Shown in pieces: positions 31,906 to 44,707 of a stretch of 64,000 nt of DNA. How positions within the stretch are numbered: the first letter of the stretch is position 1; every line of letters starts with the position of its first letter. Source of the stretch: Neurospora tetrasperma FGSC 2508 (taxonomy: Eukaryota; Ascomycota; Sordariomycetes; Sordariales; Sordariaceae); contig NW_009799179.1 of the NCBI RefSeq assembly GCF_000213175.1, positions 3,825,551 to 3,889,550 on the forward strand, given 5' to 3'. The translations under genes were made by a program, and so were the position numbers. The notes under the pieces were generated by a model. The model saw only the letters and a list, made by a program, of their open reading frames with translations, did not search any database and was not told the DNA's origin.

Positions 31906-34255
31906 GTGTGAGATGAAGATGAGATCGAGGTTTTGCTCTAGTTGTGGTTGAAGAGGTGGACAGGCTGGTATCTCTTTTTCCGTCGGTGTCACTTGTTGTA
32001 TAAATAGAGGTTAGCTGACAGAACGAAGCTAAGAACGGAAGAGAGGAGGGGCAACGGGAAGTGGGAGAGCTGTGACGCGCAATGAGAGCAAAAAGGGACT
32101 GGGATACTTAGGATGGAACGCCACAGCCGCGACTAGACTAGATCGTATGTATGTGACTGAGATGAGCTTACACAAACTAACAAGAAAAACAAGGCACCTT
32201 GGTTTTGTTCATGTAAAATCCCGTATCAAGGCAAACACACACGCGGAGCAAGTAGGCAGTGTAGGCACCCAACTAGGTAGAAACCGCTCAGCCCGGTCTC
32301 CGGTTCATTCGGTGCCCGCAAAGCTGTGTTGTGCGTGTAAGTTGCGTGTGCTGTGATGGTCAGTGGTCTATATGCGACAAGCGGCCACCCACGGGCATGT
32401 TGTGTAGTACAAGCATTCTTCGAGATTGGTGGTCAACTTCCGTGACAATACCCAATGAGGGAAGTGAGTTGCAGTATTGTGAGTGTGCTCAAGACTAAAA
32501 GGATGGTTTGATTTGCCGGGCTGAGGATGTGGTGTAAAGGGAAGGAAGCTTGAGAAGATCAATCGGGAAATCTTGGAATAACGACTTATACTGATACACA
32601 GACCCCTCGCGCCAACCCGTTACACTTCTCCGGCTTAACTTGTGGTCCGATAAACTCATTGAGTTTCCGTAGTAGTGTATGCAGGTGCATCATTCGTCGC
32701 CGAGAACAAACCCCTTGTAATCCGATGCCTACATGTGGTATTTAATCCAAAGATTAGTATAGTCCCAGTCTTTCTCAGGCTACCACAAACACGCCACAAA
32801 TGTTCGGGACAAAGAGGCCGTCCGTCCCATCATCGACCGCGGGGTCTCGAGGTCTCGAGGTCTCACCGGTAACACAGATTCTTACACTTCTCCCCGCTTG
32901 CCTGACAATGGTGCACATCATTTTACATCAAGTGACTGTGGTTTCATGGGTTGACCCCAGGATTAGGTAGACGGTGGGTTACGGTGTCGCTGACTAGGGT
33001 GTATTTCGGTCAAGATGCCTGCCTATCTGGTGATGTTGGACAAAAGTCATAGTCCCTGGCCGGTTTCCGCACACTACGACTCTACCTAGGTAACCTAGAT
33101 ATGTGGCGTACTGCATGCAAATTCTGCACTTCTCTTTCCTTCATGTTCCTTCGTTCCTTCCTTCTTTCTTCTCCCGTGATCCGGTGGAACGTGAAACAGT
33201 CAGTGGCTGGCCAACAAGACCTAAGAGTACCTAGGCAGGAACCGCCGGCACCAAGCATTCGTTGTGTTGTGGGGGGTAGATGCCCGCCTATGTGCAGTTA
33301 TTGTTGCGCATTGGGCCATGACTCACCACCAGGAACCTACCTGATGCCTATGATAGCCCTTTACCTTCCTTGAGTTGTTTTTGACCTATCTTACCTTTAC
33401 GTATGTTGTAGGGTACATGGCTACATCCATCCCGAATACCCTCACACACCAATTCTCTGACAATCTGAAGTAGTGAAAGAAGGCTGCAATGAGCAACTAA
33501 AGCAGAGATCATCACTTGTCCTCGGGCTGAGAACGGCCATGGGAACTCGTTCGGTCTTACTTTCTGGGGTTCCTGCCCGTGCTGACGGCCCAATGAAGTT
33601 CCAACAAATTTACAAGAAGGGACAGGTAGCACATGCTGTGCAGGTCGAGAAAGAGATGAGAGAGATGCAAGATTACATGTTCATCGACATGACACGGCGC
33701 ATCTTCGTTCTCTTGCATGAAGCAGAACAAAGAAGATGTGATGGACAATAGAGACAGACGGAGGTGATACAAGACAAGGTCCTTTGTACCTCTAACCCTG
33801 GTGATACACGGGCTAGGTCGAGGGAAAAAACATCAAGTCTCCAGCGAGGAGAGAATGGTAGCTGTCGTACCACTTCAAAGGAAACACCAAACCCAGAGTG
33901 AGACCACACCCACACACGCCACAAATTATTGATCATGGCTATGGGTGTAACACGGACGGATAAGAAAACTGAATGAGTTCTGGAAGATCTGTTGATCGGC
34001 TTGGATTGCGACCATACATTTTTACACACTGCCCATGCTTTGAGCAGGCATATTTCTGTCTCTGAATCCAGGATGACTCGTAGACTACTGTTTCGAGCTG
34101 TTGAATGTTGTTACACATCCGAACATGGATCTTGATCTGAGGAACCAGATGACCCTTGGTGAATATGGCTAAAGGTATATCACAAAACAAGGCCGAATGC
34201 TTCATCCAGCGTCTATCGTCCGTTGGGGCTTCACAGCTTGAGGAAACTAGGACCC
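31906..34255. other. Intergenic 2.3 kb: BTB promoter and 3' flank of the helicase gene
   Basis: No gene was called. A tandem 8-nt repeat (ggtctcga, about three copies) is at about 32841-32870. CCTAGGTA-type palindromic words occur at 33083-33092 and 33228-33235. A 70-codon ATG frame (33539-33751, +) with an amphipathic, charged product is discussed in findings. Confidence 0.4.
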
Positions 34256-37200
34256 CTATTCCTCTTCCATCAATTCCTGTTGCATCTCGATTTCTATCAC
34301 ATACTCCGTTAGCTCCCATAGAAGTGCAAGTTAAGAGTATCAAATACTCACGCCATATTCTGTTTGCAGAATCCGTGATAATCTTCGCCTTAGCGAGCAG
34401 TTTATCCAGGTATTTCTGCTCATCTTTGACCTCCAGCCGGACCTTGTTCGGTTGCGCTTGCATCAACACGGGCACGAGTTCCTTAGGATCCGCATTCGCG
34501 ATGACGGCCACCGTCTTGAAGCCATTGTCCCAGAACACCCGTGCTGTCCGGCTCTTGACAAACGTGATCTTGGACAGACTGAGCAGATCAGCCCTGGCTC
34601 CGGCCTTGAGCCGGTCGGCGAAGTGGTCCAACGCTGCCGCCATGGCGCCCCATCCCATGGCTTCGCAGAACTTGATCATGCCAGCGGCGAACCCCTGACA
34701 GGTTTGGGCGAGCGTCTGAACGGTACCTCGGGGCACATCATACTTCTGCGCGACGCGGTGGATGGGAACTTCGTTGCAGAGATCGCGGAGCTGGAGGGCA
34801 AGGTAGAAGCGATAGTAGCGACGGGCGGTGTCCTTTTCTTCGTCGGTGGTTTCCTTGAGGATGCCGCCGTGTAGCCTGTTTTGCAGTTGCAGTTAGCGTT
34901 GGGCCATGTCCCACGATAAAACATCGTCAACACTCACATCCTGTTTAACACCACAGGCTTTAACCCCAGAAAGCTCATCACCCTCAACCCACTCTCATCC
35001 AGCTTCTCCATCTCGTTCCAGAACACCTTCCAGTTGATCGACGTCCCATTCCCCAGACCCGAAACCGGCGTGAAGTTATACAGAACATGCATCTCCCCAT
35101 CCATCACAAACCCCTTCAGCGCCCTCTCCAACTCCTTGTGAATAAACACTCCGTCTTCCGGATCCAGCGAGCTAGCCACGATCGCCCCTCCCAGCTTCGT
35201 AGTGCTATAGCTCGCCGTCTCGAACCTCTCATCTACCGTTACCGTGATGAACCCCATCTCCTTCAACTTCTCCAACCCAATCTCTATATAGCCCCTTATC
35301 TGATCCTCCCACTCCTCCGTCTCCTTCTCCGCTAACCGCTGCTCGCAAGCCAGCATCGTCCTCCCCACGTACTCGTCCAATGCCTCCCTGCTCGTCGCCA
35401 GCTTAATCGCAATCACCTCCAACAGCGCCCTCCGTATGCGGCGCTCGTCCGAGACCAGACAGCTCGCGATCTGCGGCAGATCCGCGTGCATCAGGTCTAC
35501 CACGGCCTCCAGGTCGTTTCTTCGACAGCAGAGATACGTCTCGCCCACTTCGTCCTTACCCTTCCTCCCGGCTCGACCGCGCATCTGCCGCAACATGGCC
35601 GGGCCAACGAGGTCGATACCCATGCGCGCGCCGTGCAAAATCACCCGCCTCGCGGGTAGGTTGATGCCCGCGGCCAGCGAGGCGGTGGCCACACAGACTT
35701 TCAGGGTACCGGCGTCGTAGGCGTTGGCGATCAGCTCGCGCTCTTCAGTGGTCAGTCCGGCGTGGTGGAAGGCCACGCCGCAGGGGATGGTCTGCTCGAG
35801 TTTGCAGTCGAGACCCGTGGAGGAGCTACGGAGATCGTTGAGCAGGTCGAGGCGGCGTTCCCGAATAAGAGGGTCGGCTTCTTGGAAGGAGGGCAAGACG
35901 CGGCTGATCAGGACGGCGTCGGATTCGCAGCCGGCGCGACTGCTGGAGAAGACAAGAACGCCGTAGCCGGCGCGGGCAGTCTCGTTGGCTAGGGCGACGA
36001 CGGCGTTCAAGACTGGGTCTTTGAACTCGCGGTGCAGGGAGGGGTGGATGAAACGGATGTGCTGGAGGGAGGAGGTAGTGGAGGGAGGTGGCCCTTGAGT
36101 AGTGGTAGTGGTGGTGGCATTTCTGGTGTCTAGTTGAGTGGCTGTTTTCAAAAGACTGGCGGTTGTGGTTGCTGGGTATATCTTGCCGTCGTAGACAAGG
36201 TGTTCCTCGATAGGGACAGGTCGATAGTGTGTCTCGTACGAGTGGCCCCCTAGCCAATCTTTCAGGAGACGGATGTTCTACACGTACAGTCAGCAGGTTC
36301 AGACTTCATGAGAGAAACCAGTCAAAGGTATGCTTACTGTCAACGTGGCACTCATTGCAATAATCTGTACCTGCTGGTCCAGGCATAAGAGTTTCGTAGT
36401 CATCAGTTCTAGCAAATATCCCCTGTAGCCATCGTCAATCATGTGGCACTCATCCAGCACCACGGCTCTGAGTTTGGATATTGAGCAATCTGTTATAGCC
36501 GCATTGATGAGGGAGTTCGCCTACGCATCGTAACCGTTAGAATTTCATTCGCGGAAGCATAGCGTCGCAGTCATTGGAGTCAGTCTACTCCTGCACACCC
36601 ACCCACCTTCTCCATTGTGCAAACCGCAACATCGAAATCCGCCCACGTAGCCCTCATCTTGCTTCCACCAAAGAATCCCACCACCCTGATGGTATCCTTA
36701 TCCGGCCTCCTTGCCCACAGCTGCTGTTTCCCTTCCAGATGAGGCTGCTTCTGCCCCAAATCCCCACTCCTCGAGATCCCACTAACGACATTCCTCAACC
36801 AACGGACCTTCTCCTGCACTAGCGCAACATACGGCAGCACCAGTATGGCCTTGGCCTCGCCGGCCGGGTCGTCCAGTACCCTCTTGAGCATGAGCAGGTC
36901 GGCAACCAGCGACTTGCCGCCGCCCGTCGGGGCGCTGTACACCAGGTTCTTGTCGCCGGAGAGCAGGCCGGGGCCGAGCAGGCATTGTTTCTGCCACGGG
37001 TAGATGGTTTTGATTCCTAGGGAGGCAAAGTTGGCTACGAGCTGCTTTGGAAGCTTGTATGCGGGATGCGACAGGGAGAGCAAGGGGTCACTGGTGGAAG
37101 TGGGCGTTGAGGGTAGGGCTCGACGCTGCGAGTACTCGGAAGGGATGCCGCCCTTGGCGGCGGTGGCAACTGGGTCTGCGTAGTCTATGGTGCTTGCTGT

Positions 37201-37506
37201 GAGGGGAGGAGGGCCGGAGGATGCTTTCATAAAGGCTGATGGTGTGAAGCCTGGGGTTGGTGTATTGGATGGCCCCGGTGTAGGCCGCTTGACTGTTGGA
37301 GGCCCATTGTATAATTGAGGCCGGACGTCGTTTATGGAGCGCTTTTGCCCAATGACCACATTGGTCGTCGTCGTCAGTACGGGCCGTTGTTGGAAAGGTT
37401 GATTCTGTTGCCTTTGCAGTTCTTGCTGCTCCCTCGCTTCCTGTAGAGTTGTCTTATGCCATATGCCGACTGGACTTGGTTTGTTTGGTTGCCAATTATG
37501 CGACAT
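34256..37506 (-). CDS. HELQ/Hel308-type superfamily 2 DNA helicase
   Basis: Exons complement(34256..34293, 34352..34875, 34938..36277, 36338..36520, 36607..37506) give 994 aa; all four introns (58-86 nt) have clear branch and splice signals. HELQ/Hel308 helicases unwind forked DNA 3'-5' and act in crosslink repair and replication restart. Seen: a disordered Pro/Gln/Thr-rich N-terminus of about 150 residues; Q-like YPWQKQCL; Walker A SAPTGGGKSL; LPYVALVQEK; DECH box VVLDECHMIDD; SAT box AMSATLTN; GVLVFSSSRAGCE; FHHAGLTTEERE; ATASLAAGINLPARRVI; motif VI QMRGRAGRKG. The winged-helix and ratchet regions follow, with a C-terminal helix-hairpin-like segment LLSLSKITFVKSRTARVFWDNG. The protein stops at NRIWQIEMQQELMEEE, with no polymerase domain, so it is HELQ rather than DNA polymerase theta. 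The last exon codes only 12 residues. Confidence 0.9.
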
Positions 37507-40500
37507 AACCGGATGGCGACTGTGATGAAGCTAGAGGAGAAAGCAAATAAAATCGGTCAAATGTGGATCGTTATGCTCCATGCAAAAAAAGCGAGTGGTG
37601 AGGTTTGTGATGTGATCGCGAAAGTCGATGAACACAATGATTGCAATTCGGTCAGATGACAAACCGGGCGACACAGGAAGTGAAGGGACGATGGAGCTGT
37701 TACTGCGATGCGATCAAAATGTGCGATCGGGCGGTACTGGAATGGACAGAGGATTGCATTTAACATCTAAAGAAAAAAACGAAAACAAAAATAGGTGTTC
37801 TAACAGATGGTCAGCCAGAAGCAGACAAGGGCTCATTGTTGCCTATTTCCTCTCCGTCATTTGCAACATGAAGATTGCTGAACGCGTTTTGCCCCTCGAG
37901 ATATCGTGTTGGAAGCAGGCCAGTCGTTGTCAAATGCTGTGGTGGGCAGCAAGGTGCATAAACAATTATGGAGAATATCATATTCACTTATGCTCGGACA
38001 AGCTCGGCCTTTGTCGGTAGAGTTGACAACTACAAACACACCTACAAAGGGGAGTTCAAGATCTCTTTAACTAGATTCTTCTATCCCGAGTTAATGTACA
38101 TCAAACACCGATCTTGTGACAGCGACTCGGTTGTTGTGATCTTGCCAGATGGATGCTGATTGCCTCTTTCCTCTCAACTCACTGTCTCGCGATCCTTCGT
38201 TCGAACGCGCACATGGCAACGTCGACTGCCCGGGAGGTGGTACATCAGCCACTGAGGCATGCACCACTCCTTAATAGCAGTTTTGAATACAACAATGTTT
38301 ATTTCAGACAAACCAACGATCTGCCAGGGTATTTCGGCCTTTTTCAATCACAAAAACGGTTAACGGTCATGACTTTGAGTTAAGTTTATTCAAGCATTCA
38401 ACAACCACATTCCGTTGTACGGTGGAAGCCACATCACAAGCCACAGAGTTCCGCCTTCCGTCAGGCACGATCCTCACGTAGTGGTTTTTGGCCCTACAGG
38501 TAGCCAGTGTCGTCCGGTTGCCGGCCGCACTGAGTGCTTGAAGCATCATGCAGGGAAGGTGTGACCCGTTAGATACCAAGCCGCCGCCGAGTCCGCTTGC
38601 AAAATTCGCCTGCCCGCGTTCTGGATTATAAATCGTCGCCAGCAAAGGAGCGAGAGGATGAAAAATTCGTGTGGCTATTGCTTGCACGCATCTGCTAAAT
38701 CCAAGCGTGCTTTTAATACCTTATGATGTTGGGCGAAACAATGTCGTGTTTTCAATTCTTCGATTACCAATAACCTCATGGCAAAAATGTTAAGGAATTT
38801 GGGGGACTGGGAAAGATGCAGCACGGAGCAGAGCATGTAGAGGTAAGTAACTGACTGAACGAGCACTGACAGAACTGAACGCAATTGAGGCTCGCTCGGC
38901 TCGGGAGGCACACTTTTGGGGTCTTGACCTACAGTCTGATACCGCCTTCATTGTTAGCTCAAGACCTGGGATTAACTTCCCTAGGCGTTGTCATGCTGTG
39001 AATATGCTATTCCGAATTGAAATACACTGTATTAGATCTTGTTGATTCTTATTGGATCTATATTCAGCCATTGATTTAGTCCTTGAAACGTTTGGACTAT
39101 CTTAGAAAAAAAACTCGTTCAGTATACACTACTAGGAGTGAGCAAGGTACCTAGGTACACTAAAAACCAACCAGCACTACACTAGATTGTATATCCCAGA
39201 CAAGATCTCGCCGTCAACCTCGATCGTCGTTCGTGGTCGTTCGCTCCTGACTCCAGGGCAGTTTGTCGGTGGTCCAAAAGGTTCAATCAGTGTGGACCAA
39301 TCGGCATGGATGATAGGATCCGTAATGTCCAATTCGGTTGACGCTAGAAGCAAGTTAAACCTTGAAGGACATGCTCTCCTCAATCCAGCCCCCCACATGG
39401 AACTAGAGCCGATCCCTGTACCTCTACTGACCGTTTCCTTAACACTTCCACACTAATTTGTGAACCTTCATCGCTCACTGCAACCAAGTTATCCTGTTAC
39501 GATGGTTGAGGAAGACAGAAACCATGCAAGTAACAATGCAACTCGGCAACGGATAGATGTTTGGGCAATTGGCTTGCTCACAAGCCTACTTAGGAACATG
39601 ATCTGGAGGTGCTGTCGGATGGAAATTTGGAGCCTGTTGACGGCCGGCCGTTTAGCTTTTCCAAGTTGCCCCAAACGCCATCACCACAGTTGGCGCCCTT
39701 CTGAAACGCCTCACTTTTTGCGCGCGATACCCTCCCTGGACCGCGAACTGCCACGTCGAAACTAAAAAGCTGGTGTGTAAAGTCGGAAACCAACAGTGTT
39801 AGTGTCTGTCAGGGACACAACTTGTTAGCCATTACAAGCCTTTGCGAATCGTTGGATTGGGGATTTGATCTCAAGTCAGGTGATGATCTGCAACCTCAAT
39901 GGAAGTGAGATTTCATGCGAGCCCGTTGAGAGTGTGCAGGAGGCTGTTACTCTGGATATATTTGGCGAACAAGCCCCCTAGCAAGACCTCCCCCATTGAG
40001 CGTAACGAAGCGCGCATATCAGGTCGGCTTCCAGACGGCGGAATAGCTCGTCAAACCTCCCACTGTGATGGGGGCTTTGCTTGGCAGGATGCTTGGTGGG
40101 TCTCCACTCTGTGCTGAGGCAAAGTTTCGCTTCCATCCCCCCGAGACTTTATGATGGCGCAATGGCAATGTGTAGCCAGAACTGACGGATTTAAAGATTG
40201 AAATGATGGCACATATGGGTTGGGTGGTGAAGTGTTCTCGGTGAGAAATCATGGGAAGGGATACCACATCTTTGCGAGTTCATCAGTTGCGATATGCGGG
40301 TGGCGCTGATATCATAGTGTCAAAACAACCATCTTACCAGCCCACAGCTGTTCAAAGGTTGACGGTTTAGAGAGACTGACGTCAGCTGCCGTCTGGCGGA
40401 CATGATAAGTTCAAGAAGATGGCAGCAGTCAAGACAAAGAAGAGGGGTGACTTGAAAGTTAAGGCAAAGTCGGACTCAAAAACATGTCGCTAGTGCCAAT

Positions 40501-43500
40501 GTCTGCTGCTTATGGGGTGCTCTGTTGGTCGGACAACATGGAAGCTGAAGTAATGAGCTGCAGAGGTTGCATATGACGACGATACGCAAAGGTCGTCAAT
40601 TTTTCTATCTTCATAAGAGATCGAATTATCGAGGAACAATTGCAGGAGTTCAGTTTAGATAGTGAAGATTGATTGATAGATGACTGGAGGACTGGTTGTC
40701 CCCGAGGCAAAAACCACAGGACGACGCGCAAAGCCGAGATCTCCAGTCCTGCACCCAAGCATGTTGTCACAGTGCGTGATCAAGGTATAAATTTAGGTCT
40801 TATACTGTCTTCCCGACTTCATTCCATTGAGTCGCAACTTGGTCAACACTCCTCATGGCTCGGCCAAAGGGATGGGTGTCGCTATCATTGAGTCCTCCTA
40901 TGAATCCGGGGTCCCTCTATCCGTGGATTATCTTTTTTTTATGAATTTTCCGGTCCGTTGCACATGGTCACGCCGAGCTTTGCACGATTGCGGTCAAATT
41001 GCTCGAACCCTGCGCACAACGGGATGCCGTAGAGTTTTCTGTTCTCTAGCGCTGAAGGCAGCTAGGCACTGGCGGCGAACGGATCACCACCCGATTTACT
41101 CCCACTTGTCGCCTGGCTGAGTTATGCGGCTGCTTGTCCTTCCAGAGACGAGTGCCATATGGCTGCACTCATTCGACAGCCAAAATGCAATTGTTGTAAA
41201 GGTGCTGATGAAGCTATCTCGCCCATAACAGAGATTCCAGGGATACGGGGGAACGTTGACGAGTAGCACATGGGCAGAGAATGGAACACTGATGAACTGT
41301 GGAGATGCCAGGGATCGACAAGGGAAGCAATCTGAAGCACAGATGGAAATGCCCGTGGGCGTTTTCGGGATCCCACCTCTCCTAATCGGGTGTCTTGGGG
41401 ACGACATCACAACAGTTCAACCTAGCCGGCCTCCTTTATTTTCCCAAAGAGATCTTGAGTGATCCGAGACGATAACCGATGATGGTCTATAGTCGCGGTT
41501 GCGGTGCTTATTCACTTTACCTGTGAAGTGCATCACTGCGGTTGGTGACTGTTTCGCCAAGCTCAGGAAGCATCGACTACTTGCCAAGAAAGCCGCGAAC
41601 CCGTGCACGCGTGATCGCCGATCACGGGCCACTCAAACAGATGTTTGGTGAAGGGTCCTGACAAAGTCAACCGTGAACCAGCGACTTTTGGTGAACTGTT
41701 ACTGAGGTTATTCACTTCTGTGTTCTTCTTTTATGCAGATTGGTTGCAAGATCTGGCGCGCGACGACGCCGATAATAAGCCGCTAGGGAAGATCCAGGCA
41801 GGGGCAGCACAACCCGAGGAAGGCGGTGTTACACCAAAATGACCTGGCAAGCCAGACCAAGCCAAATCTCTTTCACCCAGCGGCCTAGTTGCTGTTATAT
41901 GCGTTGCGTATATCTTGGCAAGTGATGGGTTGCTGACGAGCATTTCTTTCACAGCAGCTCTGGAAATCGACCGACCGCTGGCCGTGTCAGAGATGTTGCA
42001 GCACTGAGGTTGAGGAAAGGGGAGGCGGGAGGGCGAATGATGGGGTCAGCGTGGGATTTGCGGAGGAAGCCATCATGACCCACATCTGGAATCCCCGACC
42101 TAGCCCACAAAAAGATTGCAGAACAAAGAACCTGACGAGAGATGAGTAGGTAGACGTGAGCGTCCCCTGAGCCAGAGGAAGCATCATGAGAAGCTGTTTC
42201 ATCCATACGCCAGCGTAGATTTTTGAGCCCATGGCCCTGATGAAGCCGACAAGTGCAAATACACAACGGAAAGTGTGATGTTGGGATGGTAGGACGTTGG
42301 ATTGCATCCACGCAATTACCAGACGCTGAGCAGAGCCTTGATGTCGAATTGGGCCCAAAGAGTCGGAGACATGTTGTCCAGACCGGCTCGGCTGGCTCGA
42401 TTGGTGACTGGGCGCGCGGAGATACAAGCGTGAGACAGAGCATCCAATGACACGCAGTATTGTCGGGTACATTGGCCATGTATCTAGAACCGCTGTTTCC
42501 CAGGCGTGCCAGGCATACGGCACACATCATGACCACCCAGCCAGCATATGGCCGGAGAACTAGACAGAAACTGTCGAGGGCAGGCCAGGGCTTTACCTGT
42601 CAGCACAGTTCAGCCTTTGGTCCAACCTTGACTCGAACGAAACTGGAACTGGCGAGGCGGACGCGCACAGTTTAGGGCCGCACGCCGGCAATCAAAGGAC
42701 GAAGAGCAGGCCAGCGAGCGAACCGCGAAATCGAGCCTCTTCTGCGTGGCGACTTTACGCCATCTTACTGTGAGTGAGTGGGGCACGGCGTGTACCGACC
42801 ACCATGACGATGGAATATGCAGAGAACACTAACGGTCAAGTTCATTGCAAACACTAAAAGACGTGATAAAATGAAAGGTGGCCGTCGGACGAGTCGGCGT
42901 CTCGGGTTGAAGGTGGAGCGGCCGGAGCAGGTGCCAGTTGGATGGATGGACAGATTTGCGGCAGGGCTTGGCCAGAGATTGAAGGTGGGAGAAGTGGAAA
43001 GGAACGGAGGAGAATGGAGAACGGCATGAGGTTGAAGAGGTTTTACTCCTCGCTGGGTTTTCGGGGGCCTGGGGCTGCCGCGAGGTAGACGGGAGGGATC
43101 GTGAGGTATCAGCCAAGTCTCGCGATGGTGGCTGCATGGCTGGCGCATGTTAGGAAATCCCATAGGGATACATGATGAGGCCTAACACTTGATCAAACAA
43201 ATACTAACTGAATGCGGGAGTCGCAGACCCCTGCAGAAACCTGGCCTGTACCTCCAGGCACTAGCGATATCCGGATCCACCCATCCGAATGTGTGTTGTG
43301 TGGGCAGGCTAGGAGGTAAGTAGTTGCGTAGGTTCGGCTGCCCTGCGAATGTGCGGGCTCTTTGGTGCTGGAAGGTTGATGGAAAGCCCACCCGGTCGTC
43401 GCGGTTTCTTTTTCTTGCTCACTTGAATAGGTGTTCAACTTTTTCCCCCCAGAACTAACTCGAGGCTCGAGCATAACACCCATCATGCCCTGGGGATTCT

Positions 43501-44707
43501 TACCACCGCTCGGCAGACGTGACTGTCATTACAAGAGTGCAGTGTCAGACAACAGGCAAGGTCTGCCCGCCTAGGTAGCATCCCGTCGAGATATTGAGAG
43601 AAGAGCAAGTCCGCTCGGCACCCGACCTCAAACATCGAACTCCATATTTCGTCGCTGTACAAAGGTCTCTCACGTCTTCTTCCCACCAACAATAACCCCC
43701 CTACATATGCCTGGAGGCACTCATGACGGGAAGAAAAATCGAGTTCGATGTGATGATGAGTCGCAAGTCGTGTACCTACCTAGAGGCCATAATGGGTCAT
43801 ACCCACATCCATCCAGCCAGCCAAATAAGTAGTGTGTGTACAAGAGAGACAACGACTAGGTACCCGTCCCCCGTTAGGACCGTTATTACGAGCCACCCTG
43901 CAAGACCTTGCCAAAAAAAAGGTACCTTTCCTCTTCTGATGAATCCTTGCCCATTTCCACTTGACGTTTCTCGCTCCAGTCGCTTTCTCCATTACTATTA
44001 CTTTTGCCCACACATATCTCTCTCTCTCTCTCTCCCTTCCCTTTTCTTCCCTCTTCGCCAACAACGCTGGGTTTGTCCTTCCCACATGCACTCCGACTTG
44101 CCTGATCTGGACCGTGTATAGGCTGCCCACGTCTTCCCCAGCCCAGACGGGATTTTTACCGGCCGCCGCAACTTTGACAGCATTTCCCCATTACAGACCA
44201 GCATATTACACCTTTACCACCAAGACGACGGGCCGCCTCTTGCGACTTGACCCTACCTCGAGCTCCTCAGTCCCGTCTATGTCACGGTCGTCCCACGGCT
44301 GCTGCTCCAAACGGCATCTCGCATACTCGCCTTGCCCATTCCCTCCCCCGGCATATCAGCATCCTGGTCAGCCTGAGATTCAGGTCCGACTCAGATTCAC
44401 TTCAGGTTTGGGTGTTGGAAGCTATCTTACTTGATCCCAACGGCATTGGTCGTCTGCACGGGGCGCCGGCACGCTTCTGTCCTAACTTATGGCCGATCTG
44501 CTGGCCCTTTCATCTCACGTTTCCAGCATCTCATAGTCCACGTCGAGTGGCCGTCTCTGTTCACGAGTCCTTTCGGCCACGTTCACTTGGAGATCTGATT
44601 CACAACATCAAGAGCGCCACTAGGCACACACTTCACCCGTCACCCACTTGGCTTCTTAAAAGGTTCAAGGTTCCAGGTTTGCGGGACCTTTTGACTGTTT
44701 CAGCACC
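37507..44707. other. 7.2-kb gene-poor region between helicase and snt2
   Basis: The longest non-coding stretch of the window. Its ends must contain the two divergent promoters: 37507-38000 for the helicase, and about 43900-44707, pyrimidine-rich with a (TC)n run at 44017-44034, for snt2. Between them, open frames up to 195 codons overlap on both strands and have no recognisable motif or consistent codon pattern. A 12-bp perfect palindrome GTACCTAGGTAC is at 39147-39158, with related words at 43570-43577 and 43857-43864. 38980-39190 is AT-rich. No transposase, reverse transcriptase, tRNA or 5S rRNA was seen. Confidence 0.4.

Noticed and set aside
39177-39456. Overlapping frames on both strands with protein-like composition
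   Set aside because: The + frame lacks an ATG (starts TTG); the - frame is 73 codons with no family feature. Each mirrors the other, as expected of a chance open stretch.
41949-42536. 195-codon open frame (-) in the gene-poor block
   Set aside because: A second frame of the same strand is open over almost the same length, there is no motif, membrane pattern or coding bias, and no splice-linked neighbour. Long chance frames are common in GC-rich fungal DNA.
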